Positions 1-5,199 of a stretch of DNA of 5,199 nucleotides are shown here, in pieces. Both the position numbers and the translations under genes were made by a program. Origin of the DNA: Crocinitomicaceae bacterium (lineage in GTDB: Bacteria; Bacteroidota; Bacteroidia; Flavobacteriales_D; Sanyastnellaceae). The notes below the pieces were generated by a model. The model saw only the letters and a list, made by a program, of their open reading frames with translations, was not told the DNA's origin and searched no databases. Position 1 is the first letter of the stretch. Each line of letters begins with the position of its first letter. The DNA is taken from the NCBI GenBank assembly GCA_020848015.1, contig JADLBA010000257.1, forward strand, positions 1-5,199. Direction: 5' to 3'.

Positions 1-28
1 AGCTTAATTAATCATTCCAAAAAAATAT

Positions 29-1624
29 TTACCAGCTAATGATAACTCTTCCATTTCCTCCGTTCGGGGTGCCTCCAGTGGCAGTGCCGCTCAAATAATC
101 GGCATCACCTGTCATTGGGGGAGTAGCACCAGAACCCTGAAGTGTTTGTGCATTAAATACGCTGGCGCCTCCTATATATCCTGAACCTCCACCAGCGCCA
201 CCGTGGTCACCGCTAACACCGGATGCTCCTCCGCCACCGAAATACCCGCCACCACCACCACCACCTGCCCACCCTGAGGTATTACTACCGCCTTGGTATT
301 GGCTTCCCGACTGTGCTGTGCCACCATTTCCTGTACCGCCACTTCCGCCAGAAGATTGTGTGCCCCCTGCTCCCGAACCGGAACCGGAGCCAAGTGCACC
401 ATTAGTACCGCCGCCGGCACCACCAAAATTATCATTTCCTCCCATATAACCTCCACCCCCGCCGCCACCGGCAGTCATCAGATCAATGGTATTTGAAATA
501 TCGCGCAGAGATGTACGCCCACCACCAGAACCACCACCATTACCACCATCGGGATAGGTCCATCCTCCGCCACCAAATTCATAGGTTCCAACCGTGTGAT
601 TAAGGTCACCGCCTCCACCCACCAATATTTTAAATTGTTGCCCGGGAGTTACTGAAATATAACCATCTGTATATCCACCGGCTCCACCATTCGCATTGTT
701 ACCACCGCCGCCCGCTCCCCACATTTTTACAAAAATGGTGCTTACACACGATGGAACTGCAAATGTCTGATAGTCTCCAGTATAAGTGAATATCTGTTTA
801 CCAGTCATCGAAATAGTTACCTCATCATAGGTGCTGAAGCAAGTATTGCTCACTGTCCATCGTAGCAGGTATATTCCGCTACCGGTAAATGTTGAATTGT
901 GAGCAGAGGAATTCCCAAAACTCCCACCTGACCCGGACTGTATAGTCCATTCACCTGTATTGCTGCCCGGATCACTGCCTTCCAGTGTAGTCGTGCAAAT
1001 AACTTCACTCTGATCTGTCCCTGCGGTTACACCAGTAGGTGTATCTAAAATCGTCAGTGTCGCAGCATCAGAAATATCGTCAGAGCAGATACCAACAATT
1101 CTAAGCCGGTATTGGTAATTATTGAAAGTTTCAGGCACATTGTTTACAGTCAGAGTAGCCATTTGTGCTCCAGAATAAGTGATTGAATTACTAATGTCAT
1201 TCCATGAACTGCCATTGTCTGTACTGAGTTGCCACTGGTAAGTAAGTCCATTGCCATATCCACCAGACGAAAACTGTACATTACTATTTATACAAACAGT
1301 TTGGGACAATGGCTGTAAATTTATCTCGTTCACCGGAATGCACTTACCACACCATTCAAACCAACTGTTGGCAAACCAAAAATTAAAACACCCTGATGAG
1401 GTATTGAAAAGCAACAGTCCGTCAGCAGGGTCTGCTATGGCATCACGCTCCGATTCAGTTAGCCGAGGCATCAGCACTCCTTTTGAAGTAGAAATTATAT
1501 CGAGCATTGCGCTCGGGTCAGGAATACCGCTGTTATCGCTGATTCTTATTCCCTGTGCAAACATGATTACCGATCCCATGAATCCAGTAAAAAAAACAAA
1601 TCCTCTTTTCAATAACATTTTCAT
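29..1624 (-). CDS. Secreted Ig-like and glycine-rich domain protein
   Basis: A 531-residue predicted extracellular protein of unknown specific function. Residues 1-24 form a signal peptide: basic start MKMLLKR, hydrophobic core, and likely cleavage near MFAQ. Residues 25-95 carry a module common at the start of Bacteroidetes surface proteins (IRISDNSGIPDPSAMLDI, then GVLMPRLTESERDAI and GLLLFNTSSG). Residues about 100-193 look like an Ig-like domain (QPLSQTVC, YQWQLSTDNG, YRLRIVGIC). Residues about 194-274 look like a second PKD/Ig-like domain (GTDQSEVIC, GEWTIQSGSGGSFG, LRWTVSNTC). From residue 277 on, YTGDYQTFAVP and VKMWGAGGGG open a glycine-rich domain that runs to the terminal GGNGRVIISW, a usual ending for this domain type. 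No T9SS sorting domain follows: the stop is immediate and the next in-frame codons also reach a stop. The chosen ATG gives the signal peptide; a second ATG two codons later is possible. It lies 65 bases downstream of the T9SS cargo gene on the same strand. Adhesion or matrix function is inferred only from domain type. Confidence 0.88.
   Translation of the reverse strand: MKMLLKRGFVFFTGFMGSVIMFAQGIRISDNSGIPDPSAMLDIISTSKGVLMPRLTESERDAIADPADGLLLFNTSSGCFNFWFANSWFEWCGKCIPVNEINLQPLSQTVCINSNVQFSSGGYGNGLTYQWQLSTDNGSSWNDISNSITYSGAQMATLTVNNVPETFNNYQYRLRIVGICSDDISDAATLTILDTPTGVTAGTDQSEVICTTTLEGSDPGSNTGEWTIQSGSGGSFGNSSAHNSTFTGSGIYLLRWTVSNTCFSTYDEVTISMTGKQIFTYTGDYQTFAVPSCVSTIFVKMWGAGGGGNNANGGAGGYTDGYISVTPGQQFKILVGGGGDLNHTVGTYEFGGGGWTYPDGGNGGGSGGGRTSLRDISNTIDLMTAGGGGGGGYMGGNDNFGGAGGGTNGALGSGSGSGAGGTQSSGGSGGTGNGGTAQSGSQYQGGSNTSGWAGGGGGGGYFGGGGASGVSGDHGGAGGGSGYIGGASVFNAQTLQGSGATPPMTGDADYLSGTATGGTPNGGNGRVIISW
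47..715 (-). repeat. Glycine-rich low-complexity coding region
   Basis: This stretch encodes residues about 304-526 of the Ig-like/glycine-rich protein and is dominated by GGN codons, so the plus strand is full of CCN triplets. It includes short Gly runs such as AGGGGGGGYMGG (386-396) and AGGGGGGGYFGGGG (453-466), broken by aromatic and polar residues. It is not a Gly-X-Y collagen pattern. The composition opens long but meaningless reading frames in other frames and makes this part visibly GC-richer than the rest of the window. The layout resembles the bacterial glycine-rich domain families and, more distantly, the glycine-rich region of the animal ALK/LTK receptors. That resemblance is from memory of the families, not from an alignment. 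Confidence 0.8.
249..265. repeat. (CCA)5 trinucleotide tract
   Basis: Five perfect CCA units followed by CC on the plus strand, read as consecutive GGT/GGC glycine codons (residues 454-459) on the coding strand. A slip of whole units would add or remove glycines without breaking the frame, so length variation between strains is plausible but would not switch the gene off. Confidence 0.7.
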
Positions 1625-1643
1625 TGGAGTTTAATATTAGTAC

Positions 1644-1669
1644 AAGAAAAGCAAAGGAATATCCATTGC
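1644..1669 (-). terminator. Possible intrinsic terminator after the T9SS cargo gene
   Basis: Read on the minus strand, GCAATGGA, a three-base loop TAT and TCCTTTGC form an 8-bp stem with one T-T mismatch (1651-1669), followed directly by TTTTCTT (1644-1650). It lies about 20 bases beyond the stop of the 922-residue gene and before the start of the 531-residue gene. The stem is short and imperfect, so termination may be partial or absent. Confidence 0.4.
1652..1659 (-). promoter_or_regulatory. Possible -7 box for the glycine-rich protein gene
   Basis: The minus strand reads TTCCTTTG, seven of eight matches to the Bacteroidetes -7 consensus TAnnTTTG, 27 bases ahead of the ATG at 1624. No good -33 TTG is visible at the expected spacing (around 1679-1681 the minus strand reads TGA). 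The box sits inside the right arm of the possible terminator hairpin, so both calls cannot be certain. Confidence 0.25.
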
Positions 1670-1689
1670 ACTATTGCTTCACCATTGAT

Positions 1690-1980
1690 TTATTTCATCA
1701 GGGTCACATTGCCCTTCAGTACACCTTCCTCTGAACTACTACTTCCTGAACACAGGGTGGTGTATTTTGCAATGTAATAATATACTCCTTCGTTTATCTC
1801 ATTGGCTTCTCCCTCTCCATTCCAACGAATATACGGATCCTCTGACCGGAAAATTTCTGTGCCCCAACGGTTATACACTACAAACTCATACTTCCCAATT
1901 CTGTGTAATGATCCTTCTATTCCGAACCCTTTGTTTTTATCATCTCCGTTCGGAGTAAATACATTCGGAAAAAAGTAATC
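1690..1980 (-). other. T9SS type B C-terminal sorting domain (protein domain)
   Basis: Encodes residues 827-922 of the T9SS cargo protein. The order of motifs is typical of the CHU_C domain: PNVFTPNGD (831-839), VVYNRWGTEIF (860-870), WNG (879-881, where WDG is usual), EGVYYYIAKY (890-899) and a final GNVTLMK (916-922). A serine/glutamate-rich stretch SGSSSSEEG (904-912) sits before the last strand. In the family this domain is recognised by the T9SS; whether it is cleaved or kept is not visible here. Confidence 0.9.
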
Positions 1981-4458
1981 ACTATAACCTTCCGGATAGA
2001 AAAAGAGGTGAAGCGAAACTAAACTATCACATCCGTGTGAGGATAACAGTTCCAGTTCATACAGTCCCGCTTCCGTAAAAACATAACCTCCTGCTATATA
2101 AGGTTGATTATAACAAGCGGTATCAAAAACTTCCACAAAATAATTTTCATAGGATGAAATATTCAGCGTGACAACCGAGTCGCAGCCATTGGCCGTTGTG
2201 AGTGGTACTTCATACACTCCCGCCTCAGAATAAGTATTTCCACCAAGTTGAAAAACTTCGCCGGGGCAAAGACTCACCGGCTGATTAATACTATATACCG
2301 GATTAACAAAGAGGTCGAGTGTAACCAGTGAATCGCATCCGCTGGCAGCCAGAAATGCGTGTGGATAAGAGCCTGTCTGAATATAATTTATTCCATTGTA
2401 ATTATATGATTCACCCTGACAAATGGTTTGTGGGAGTGTGAGTTCATACAGTGGATTCACATCGAGATAAAGATTCACCAGCGAATCGCAACCGGAAGAT
2501 GTCTGCAGTACAACTTCATACACTCCCGGAAGATCAAAACTATTTTCTCCCACACTGAAACTCTCTCCTTCGCAAATGGATGCCACCACTTCTTCACTAT
2601 AAATAGGGTTCAATTCGAGGTTTAATATTACAAGAGAGTCGCAACCTTGTGCCGACTGGAACATAAACGGATATGAACCCGATTCCGCAAAGGATGACCC
2701 GTTAAAAGAATACGTTTCACCGTTGCAAATTTCTTCGTTGACATTGATCTGGTAAACCGGGTTTACATCCAACTGCAGCGTAACAATAGAGTCGCAACCG
2801 GTGGCTGCCGAAAATGTTTTAAGATATATTCCTTCCACATTTAATTCCTCATCGCCAAACAAATAGGAATTTCCCTGACATAATTCTTCCTGTATATTGT
2901 TCGTCACAATATAATGGATTGAGATTTCAGCTGTATCAGACAATACCGCACAAAGTCCTTCATAACCGGAAATAATATATTCACCGGAATTTTCTTCGGA
3001 AAAATCAGTGATGGAAACCTCGTTTCCGGTTGCAGTAAAATTATTGGGACCGCTCCATTGATAAAGCCCGCCAGGCACACTTGCCACCACCATGTTCAAT
3101 TCATCTCCTTCGCACACTACTTCTGAAGTAAGTTCGATCTGGTAACGATAAGAGGCATAGTCGCTAAAATATCCATAGCGGCATCCGGTATTAGACCCAC
3201 CATGTATCACACCGAGATGAAAACGGAACTGATTATTCTCGAGACGCGATGCCATCCCTGTGGGAACTACCGAGCTTGCATTGAACTGTGCATACATCCA
3301 TGAGTTGTTGGTACCTGCTACTGGTTGAAAGGCAGAGGCGGGAATTGCCAATGGATCTCCGTTCAACACGAACGAATTTTCTCCACCGGCGGGGACAAGA
3401 ATATTCAATGCAAAAAATTCATTGGTAGATCTGACAAAAGCAACAGAATTGGAACCGGTACACTCCACCGGAGGCAAAAGCGCTCCTCCCACCTCACAGC
3501 CAAAACCAGAAGTATGTAATACATATACTTGTGCCGATGAAGTAACATAAGCAGTAGGATTTGACAGAGTGTGTGTATAAGTCTGACCCGAATTAAGCGT
3601 TGCGACAAGACCACCATCAACAAAAACATTTGTCGCATTGGAAACAGCCAGCACATAAACTTTGTCTGGGCCGTTGAGGTATCCTTTGATCGCAATGTAT
3701 TCATCACCGGTAATGGGTACCGGCACGATCTGATCTCCCATGATATCCGCGCATCCTCCATAGGGAGTACCTTCCATGGTATCATCGCTGATTGTGATGG
3801 CGACCGGGCGGTTAGATGAAACGTAAGATCCGCCGGGATGAAGGGAGGCCAGTGTTGACGTGGCCTCTGCTGAATAAGTCTGCCCCTTGTTCAGAACAAT
3901 GGTAAAAGGAGTATTCGCAGCATGGCCAACAATACCCTGCGTGGGTGTAATCGTAACATTAGTATTGTCTTCGGTGGCAACAATGTTGAAAGCCGAACGC
4001 GCATAGCTCGCATTGTTGAGATAACTCTGGAAAGGGGTAAAAAAAGAAGTGCCGAGACCATTGCGACCCTTGAGTGTAAAAATATCAGGATTACAAGCAC
4101 ATGTAGGATTGATCTCATAATAGGCCATGATAGATGATGTGGAAGAAATTTTGAATCCGTAATTCAATACCGCATCAGCCGGTTTGTTTTCGATCATATC
4201 AATCCACGGAGTAAGGTCGAGGGTCTGTGCTTCGTTGATGCCGAGCACAATAGTTTGAGGAGGAAATGACGGATTGGCGGGTTGAGAAACAAAGATAGTA
4301 GCGGGCTGGTTCAAACTGGCAAACCGCATTACGATAGGCCGGTCACCATGGCTCGACGCTACTTCAGGAGCAACGAACCAAAAAGTCGTATCTGTCTGCG
4401 CCGCTATATGGACAAATGACAAAAGTATTGCAGTGATTGCAAACAGTAATTTAGTCAT
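1690..4458 (-). CDS. T9SS type B cargo with IgGFc-binding-like region and repeats
   Basis: A 922-residue secreted or cell-surface protein. Residues 1-20 are a signal peptide (MTKLLFAITAILLSF, cleavage near HIAA/Q). Residues about 21-440 resemble the N-terminal domain of IgGFc-binding proteins, starting TDTTFWFVAPEVASSHGDRP and including YEINPTCACNPD, FNIVATEDNTNVTITPT, GDEYIAIKGY and VYVLHTSGFGCEVGGALLP. Residues about 441-516 look Ig-like, with C449, W468 and C503. Residues 519-824 are six 51-residue repeats, each with two cysteines 28 apart and a GCDS motif. Residues 827-922 are the gliding-motility-associated C-terminal domain (CHU_C / TIGR04131 type), with FFPNVFTPNGDD, VYNRWGTEIF, EGVYYYIAKY and a terminal LKGNVTLMK. 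The family role of that domain is to direct cargo through the T9SS outer-membrane machinery. The usual TPNGDGxND loop is altered here to TPNGDDKNKGF. The ligand is unknown; adhesion is inference. The start at 4458 gives a clean signal peptide just after a strong -7 box. The gene looks intact. Confidence 0.93.
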   Translation of the reverse strand: MTKLLFAITAILLSFVHIAAQTDTTFWFVAPEVASSHGDRPIVMRFASLNQPATIFVSQPANPSFPPQTIVLGINEAQTLDLTPWIDMIENKPADAVLNYGFKISSTSSIMAYYEINPTCACNPDIFTLKGRNGLGTSFFTPFQSYLNNASYARSAFNIVATEDNTNVTITPTQGIVGHAANTPFTIVLNKGQTYSAEATSTLASLHPGGSYVSSNRPVAITISDDTMEGTPYGGCADIMGDQIVPVPITGDEYIAIKGYLNGPDKVYVLAVSNATNVFVDGGLVATLNSGQTYTHTLSNPTAYVTSSAQVYVLHTSGFGCEVGGALLPPVECTGSNSVAFVRSTNEFFALNILVPAGGENSFVLNGDPLAIPASAFQPVAGTNNSWMYAQFNASSVVPTGMASRLENNQFRFHLGVIHGGSNTGCRYGYFSDYASYRYQIELTSEVVCEGDELNMVVASVPGGLYQWSGPNNFTATGNEVSITDFSEENSGEYIISGYEGLCAVLSDTAEISIHYIVTNNIQEELCQGNSYLFGDEELNVEGIYLKTFSAATGCDSIVTLQLDVNPVYQINVNEEICNGETYSFNGSSFAESGSYPFMFQSAQGCDSLVILNLELNPIYSEEVVASICEGESFSVGENSFDLPGVYEVVLQTSSGCDSLVNLYLDVNPLYELTLPQTICQGESYNYNGINYIQTGSYPHAFLAASGCDSLVTLDLFVNPVYSINQPVSLCPGEVFQLGGNTYSEAGVYEVPLTTANGCDSVVTLNISSYENYFVEVFDTACYNQPYIAGGYVFTEAGLYELELLSSHGCDSLVSLHLFFYPEGYSDYFFPNVFTPNGDDKNKGFGIEGSLHRIGKYEFVVYNRWGTEIFRSEDPYIRWNGEGEANEINEGVYYYIAKYTTLCSGSSSSEEGVLKGNVTLMK
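1987..2904 (-). repeat. Six tandem 153-nt repeats coding 51-residue GCDS units
   Basis: Six units without any length change: 2752-2904, 2599-2751, 2446-2598, 2293-2445, 2140-2292 and 1987-2139, in coding order residues 519-569, 570-620, 621-671, 672-722, 723-773 and 774-824. The first cysteine of each unit falls at 527, 578, 629, 680, 731 and 782, and the second, in GCDS, at 555, 606, 657, 708, 759 and 810, so the pair is always 28 apart. The consensus is C-x-G-E-x-[YF], then G-x-Y, then GCDS-[LIV]-V-x-L-x-L-x-x-N-P-[VIL]-Y. The last two units are the most degenerate: both lose the NP ending, and unit six also loses the G-E after the first cysteine. At DNA level the copies differ clearly, even around GCDS, so they are old protein repeats rather than recent duplications. 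GCDS repeats of this kind are familiar in Bacteroidetes surface proteins. Confidence 0.92.
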
Positions 4459-4476
4459 GCTTTAAGGATTAAGTTC

Positions 4477-4484
4477 CAAATCTA
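4477..4484 (-). promoter_or_regulatory. -7 box of the T9SS cargo gene
   Basis: The minus strand reads TAGATTTG, a full match to the Bacteroidetes consensus TAnnTTTG, 18 bases ahead of the ATG at 4458. This predicts a leader of roughly a dozen bases. The -33 element at the expected 19-base spacing is weak (TTCTG at 4503-4507). There is no Shine-Dalgarno site before the ATG, which is usual in this phylum. Confidence 0.6.
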
Positions 4485-4577
4485 AAAAAGAATATGATAC
4501 ATCAGAAGTCAACCGAAATCAGCATCAATATCACAATCCCATTATTGTCCTATCATTACTGTTTCCGCAATTTCTCC

Positions 4578-4585
4578 TACCTTCG
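4578..4585 (+). promoter_or_regulatory. -7 box of the small membrane protein gene
   Basis: TACCTTCG matches TAnnTTTG at seven of eight positions and ends four bases before the ATG at 4590. TACCTTTG-like boxes immediately before a start codon are common in several Bacteroidetes lineages and imply a very short or absent leader. A -33 TTG at the usual spacing is not clear (the nearest is 4545-4547, too far). The box is the main reason for choosing the 4590 start. Confidence 0.5.
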
Positions 4586-4589
4586 CCGT

Positions 4590-4925
4590 ATGGTTTCATC
4601 CACGCAAACGGCAAATGGAAGGCTGATCCTCGCTGTCTTTATCCTGCTGGCAATATTTAACCTCTTCTACTGGCCGGGAAAATTTATCGGGAATTCTCTT
4701 GCCGTCACCGGCAGTTTTTATTCTGCTGTGAAAAGTCATCTAGGCTTGTTTCTGCTCTTGGAATTTTTAGCTGTCGCCAGCCTTTTTGTGGACATGATTG
4801 TGCATTTCGATCATCTCACTCACCGGGCAGGAAAGATCCGCTTTGGACTCACCGCATTGCTCTTCGCGGCATTTATCGCCAGGTTGATATTAGAAGTGAT
4901 TGATATGTATATGAAGGGTTACTGA
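4590..4925 (+). CDS. Small three-helix membrane protein, function unknown
   Basis: A 111-residue hydrophobic protein I do not recognise. Predicted membrane helices lie at about 12-28 (LILAVFILLAIFNLFYW), 51-72 (LGLFLLLEFLAVASLFVDMIV) and 84-103 (RFGLTALLFAAFIARLILEV). A half-hydrophobic stretch at 33-48 may be a loop or re-entrant segment. Between helices two and three, HFDHLTHR places three histidines at three-residue spacing (72, 75, 78). There is no signal peptide in the usual sense; the first helix would act as the anchor. The open frame extends up to an ATG at 4494, but that extension adds a poorly hydrophobic segment, lies over the divergent promoter, and would place the -7 box at 4578 inside the gene, so I chose 4590. 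The gene points away from the T9SS cargo gene and shares the intergenic region with it, which need not mean a shared function. Confidence 0.7.
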   Translation: MVSSTQTANGRLILAVFILLAIFNLFYWPGKFIGNSLAVTGSFYSAVKSHLGLFLLLEFLAVASLFVDMIVHFDHLTHRAGKIRFGLTALLFAAFIARLILEVIDMYMKGY

Positions 4926-4966
4926 AAGACCTACGACTGACCCTGCATAATCAATCAAAGATCGGC

Positions 4967-4985
4967 AATTCGAAAGGAATTTTTT
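4967..4985 (+). terminator. Weak hairpin plus T-run after the membrane protein gene
   Basis: AATTC (4967-4971), loop GAAAG and GAATT (4977-4981) form a 5-bp stem leading into a run of six T (4980-4985). It lies about 40 bases beyond the stop of the membrane protein gene, where a terminator would be expected. The stem has a single G-C pair and is thin, so this is tentative. Confidence 0.28.
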
Positions 4986-4992
4986 AAATTTA

Positions 4993-5000
4993 TATCCTTG
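4993..5000 (+). promoter_or_regulatory. -7-like box in the terminal non-coding stretch
   Basis: TATCCTTG matches TAnnTTTG at seven of eight positions. Transcription would start near 5005. It could serve a short RNA, the leader of a gene beginning at 5178, or the small ORF at 5003. A clear -33 element is not visible (TTCG near 4969-4972). Confidence 0.35.
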
Positions 5001-5002
5001 TA

Positions 5003-5083
5003 ATGGGAGCTACAAGAACAGATGCTCTATTTGCTGTAATTAATTCAGGTAAGAAAAAGACATCGGTTTCGGTTTCAACCTGA
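5003..5083 (+). CDS. Doubtful 26-residue ORF
   Basis: ATG at 5003 to TGA at 5081 would give MGATRTDALFAVINSGKKK followed by TSVSVST. It starts two bases after a -7-like box, which is probably too close for the ATG to be in the transcript. I see no family resemblance, signal peptide or ribosome site. The opposite strand also has a 33-codon open frame across the same bases. Listed only because of the adjacent promoter-like box. Confidence 0.12.
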   Translation: MGATRTDALFAVINSGKKKTSVSVST

Positions 5084-5125
5084 TGCTGCATTTTTTAATT
5101 TAGAAATTCGTTTTTTTCAAACAAA

Positions 5126-5135
5126 TTGTTAACAA
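5126..5135. promoter_or_regulatory. TTGTTAACAA perfect palindrome
   Basis: A 10-bp perfect inverted repeat, about 43 bases ahead of the possible gene start at 5178. It could be a protein-binding half-site pair, but AT-rich palindromes of this size also arise by chance, and no second copy is seen in the intergenic parts of this window. Confidence 0.2.
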
Positions 5136-5177
5136 GCCCATATAGCGCCTAAAATATCATAGATTAGCTATGACTTT

Positions 5178-5199
5178 ATGAAATCTATATTATGGATTA
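5178..5199 (+). CDS. Possible start of a gene cut by the window edge
   Basis: ATG at 5178 opens a frame reading MKSILWI to the window end. A lysine followed by hydrophobic residues would suit the start of a signal peptide or membrane anchor, but seven codons cannot prove a gene. A loose -7-like TAGATTAG (5160-5167) lies 10 bases before it. There is no visible Shine-Dalgarno site. Confidence 0.28.

Larger units (their letters stand above)
4926..5199. other. Stretch without a long gene at the window end
   Basis: No convincing long coding region is visible on either strand in these 274 bases. The region is AT-rich, with T-runs at 4980-4985, 5094-5099 and 5111-5117. It holds a weak hairpin with a T-run, a -7-like box, a 26-codon ORF with little support, a TTGTTAACAA palindrome, and a possible gene start at 5178. 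It probably serves as the end of the membrane protein transcript and the upstream region of a plus-strand gene that lies beyond the window. Confidence 0.5.

Noticed and set aside
172..468. Open frame of 98 codons on the minus strand in another frame of the glycine-rich gene
   Set aside because: It overlaps the glycine-rich coding region entirely, its residues are the valine/alanine shadow of GGN codons, and it has no start signal.
47..715. Collagen-like or silk-like repeat in the glycine-rich domain
   Set aside because: Glycines are not in a Gly-X-Y period and no repeated block has fixed length.
29..1624. Phage tail fibre gene, suggested by the N-terminal DPSAMLDI/MPRLTESERDAI module
   Set aside because: The module also occurs in phage and chaperone-tailed proteins, but here it has a signal peptide, no S74 peptidase domain and no phage neighbours.
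1251..1634. Plus-strand open frame of 127 codons antisense to the first third of the glycine-rich protein gene
   Set aside because: No promoter or ribosome site and no protein-like domain. The minus-strand protein has a signal peptide and recognisable domains in the same bases.
1987..2904. Regular 153-nt period considered as a CRISPR array or DNA satellite
   Set aside because: The period is far too long for CRISPR, there are no identical repeats with spacers, and the copies are conserved as protein rather than DNA.
3405..3785. Minus-strand open frame of 126 codons inside the T9SS cargo gene
   Set aside because: Out of frame with the well-supported 922-residue protein; its leucine/arginine/methionine-rich composition is typical of a shadow frame.
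4494..4589. Longer start for the membrane protein gene, 32 extra residues
   Set aside because: The extension lies over the divergent promoter region, contains the -7 box, and does not look like a signal peptide or helix.
5158..5172. CATAG-ATTAG-CTATG inverted repeat as a terminator
   Set aside because: Only five pairs, AT-rich and without a T-run after it.

Overview
This window reads as Bacteroidota (Bacteroidetes) chromosome. The main evidence is a large secreted protein ending in a gliding-motility-type C-terminal domain (CHU_C / type B sorting signal of the type IX secretion system, T9SS). TAnnTTTG-like -7 boxes in front of genes and the lack of clear Shine-Dalgarno sites agree with this. 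Genus cannot be told from the sequence. Style and moderate GC would fit an environmental Chitinophagia, Saprospiria or Flavobacteriia-like lineage.

Layout. Two long genes on the minus strand fill 29-4458. Transcription runs first through the 922-residue T9SS cargo protein (4458 to 1690). It has a signal peptide, an IgGFc-binding-like N-terminal region, an Ig-like domain, six 51-residue two-cysteine repeats and a T9SS C-terminal domain. After 65 bases comes a 531-residue secreted protein (1624 to 29) with a signal peptide, a Bacteroidetes N-terminal module, two Ig/PKD-like domains and a long glycine-rich C-terminal domain. The gap holds a possible terminator that overlaps a possible promoter, so co-transcription is uncertain. 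Divergently on the plus strand, 4590-4925 encodes a small three-helix membrane protein of unknown function. Both divergent genes have their own -7-like box with a short leader. The last 274 bases (4926-5199) hold no long gene. They contain a weak hairpin with a T-run, a -7-like box, a doubtful 26-residue ORF, a 10-bp palindrome and, at the very edge, a possible start of another plus-strand gene.

How the genes fit together. The two minus-strand products both look like modular extracellular proteins, one probably anchored or released through T9SS and the other exported by Sec with no recognisable sorting domain. A joint role in adhesion or the cell-surface matrix is inference from domain types only. 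I see no defence system, CRISPR array, mobile element, tRNA or rRNA. The most structured signal is the indel-free 153-nt/51-residue repeat array in the T9SS protein. It is a strong family-level pattern rather than evidence for a new system.
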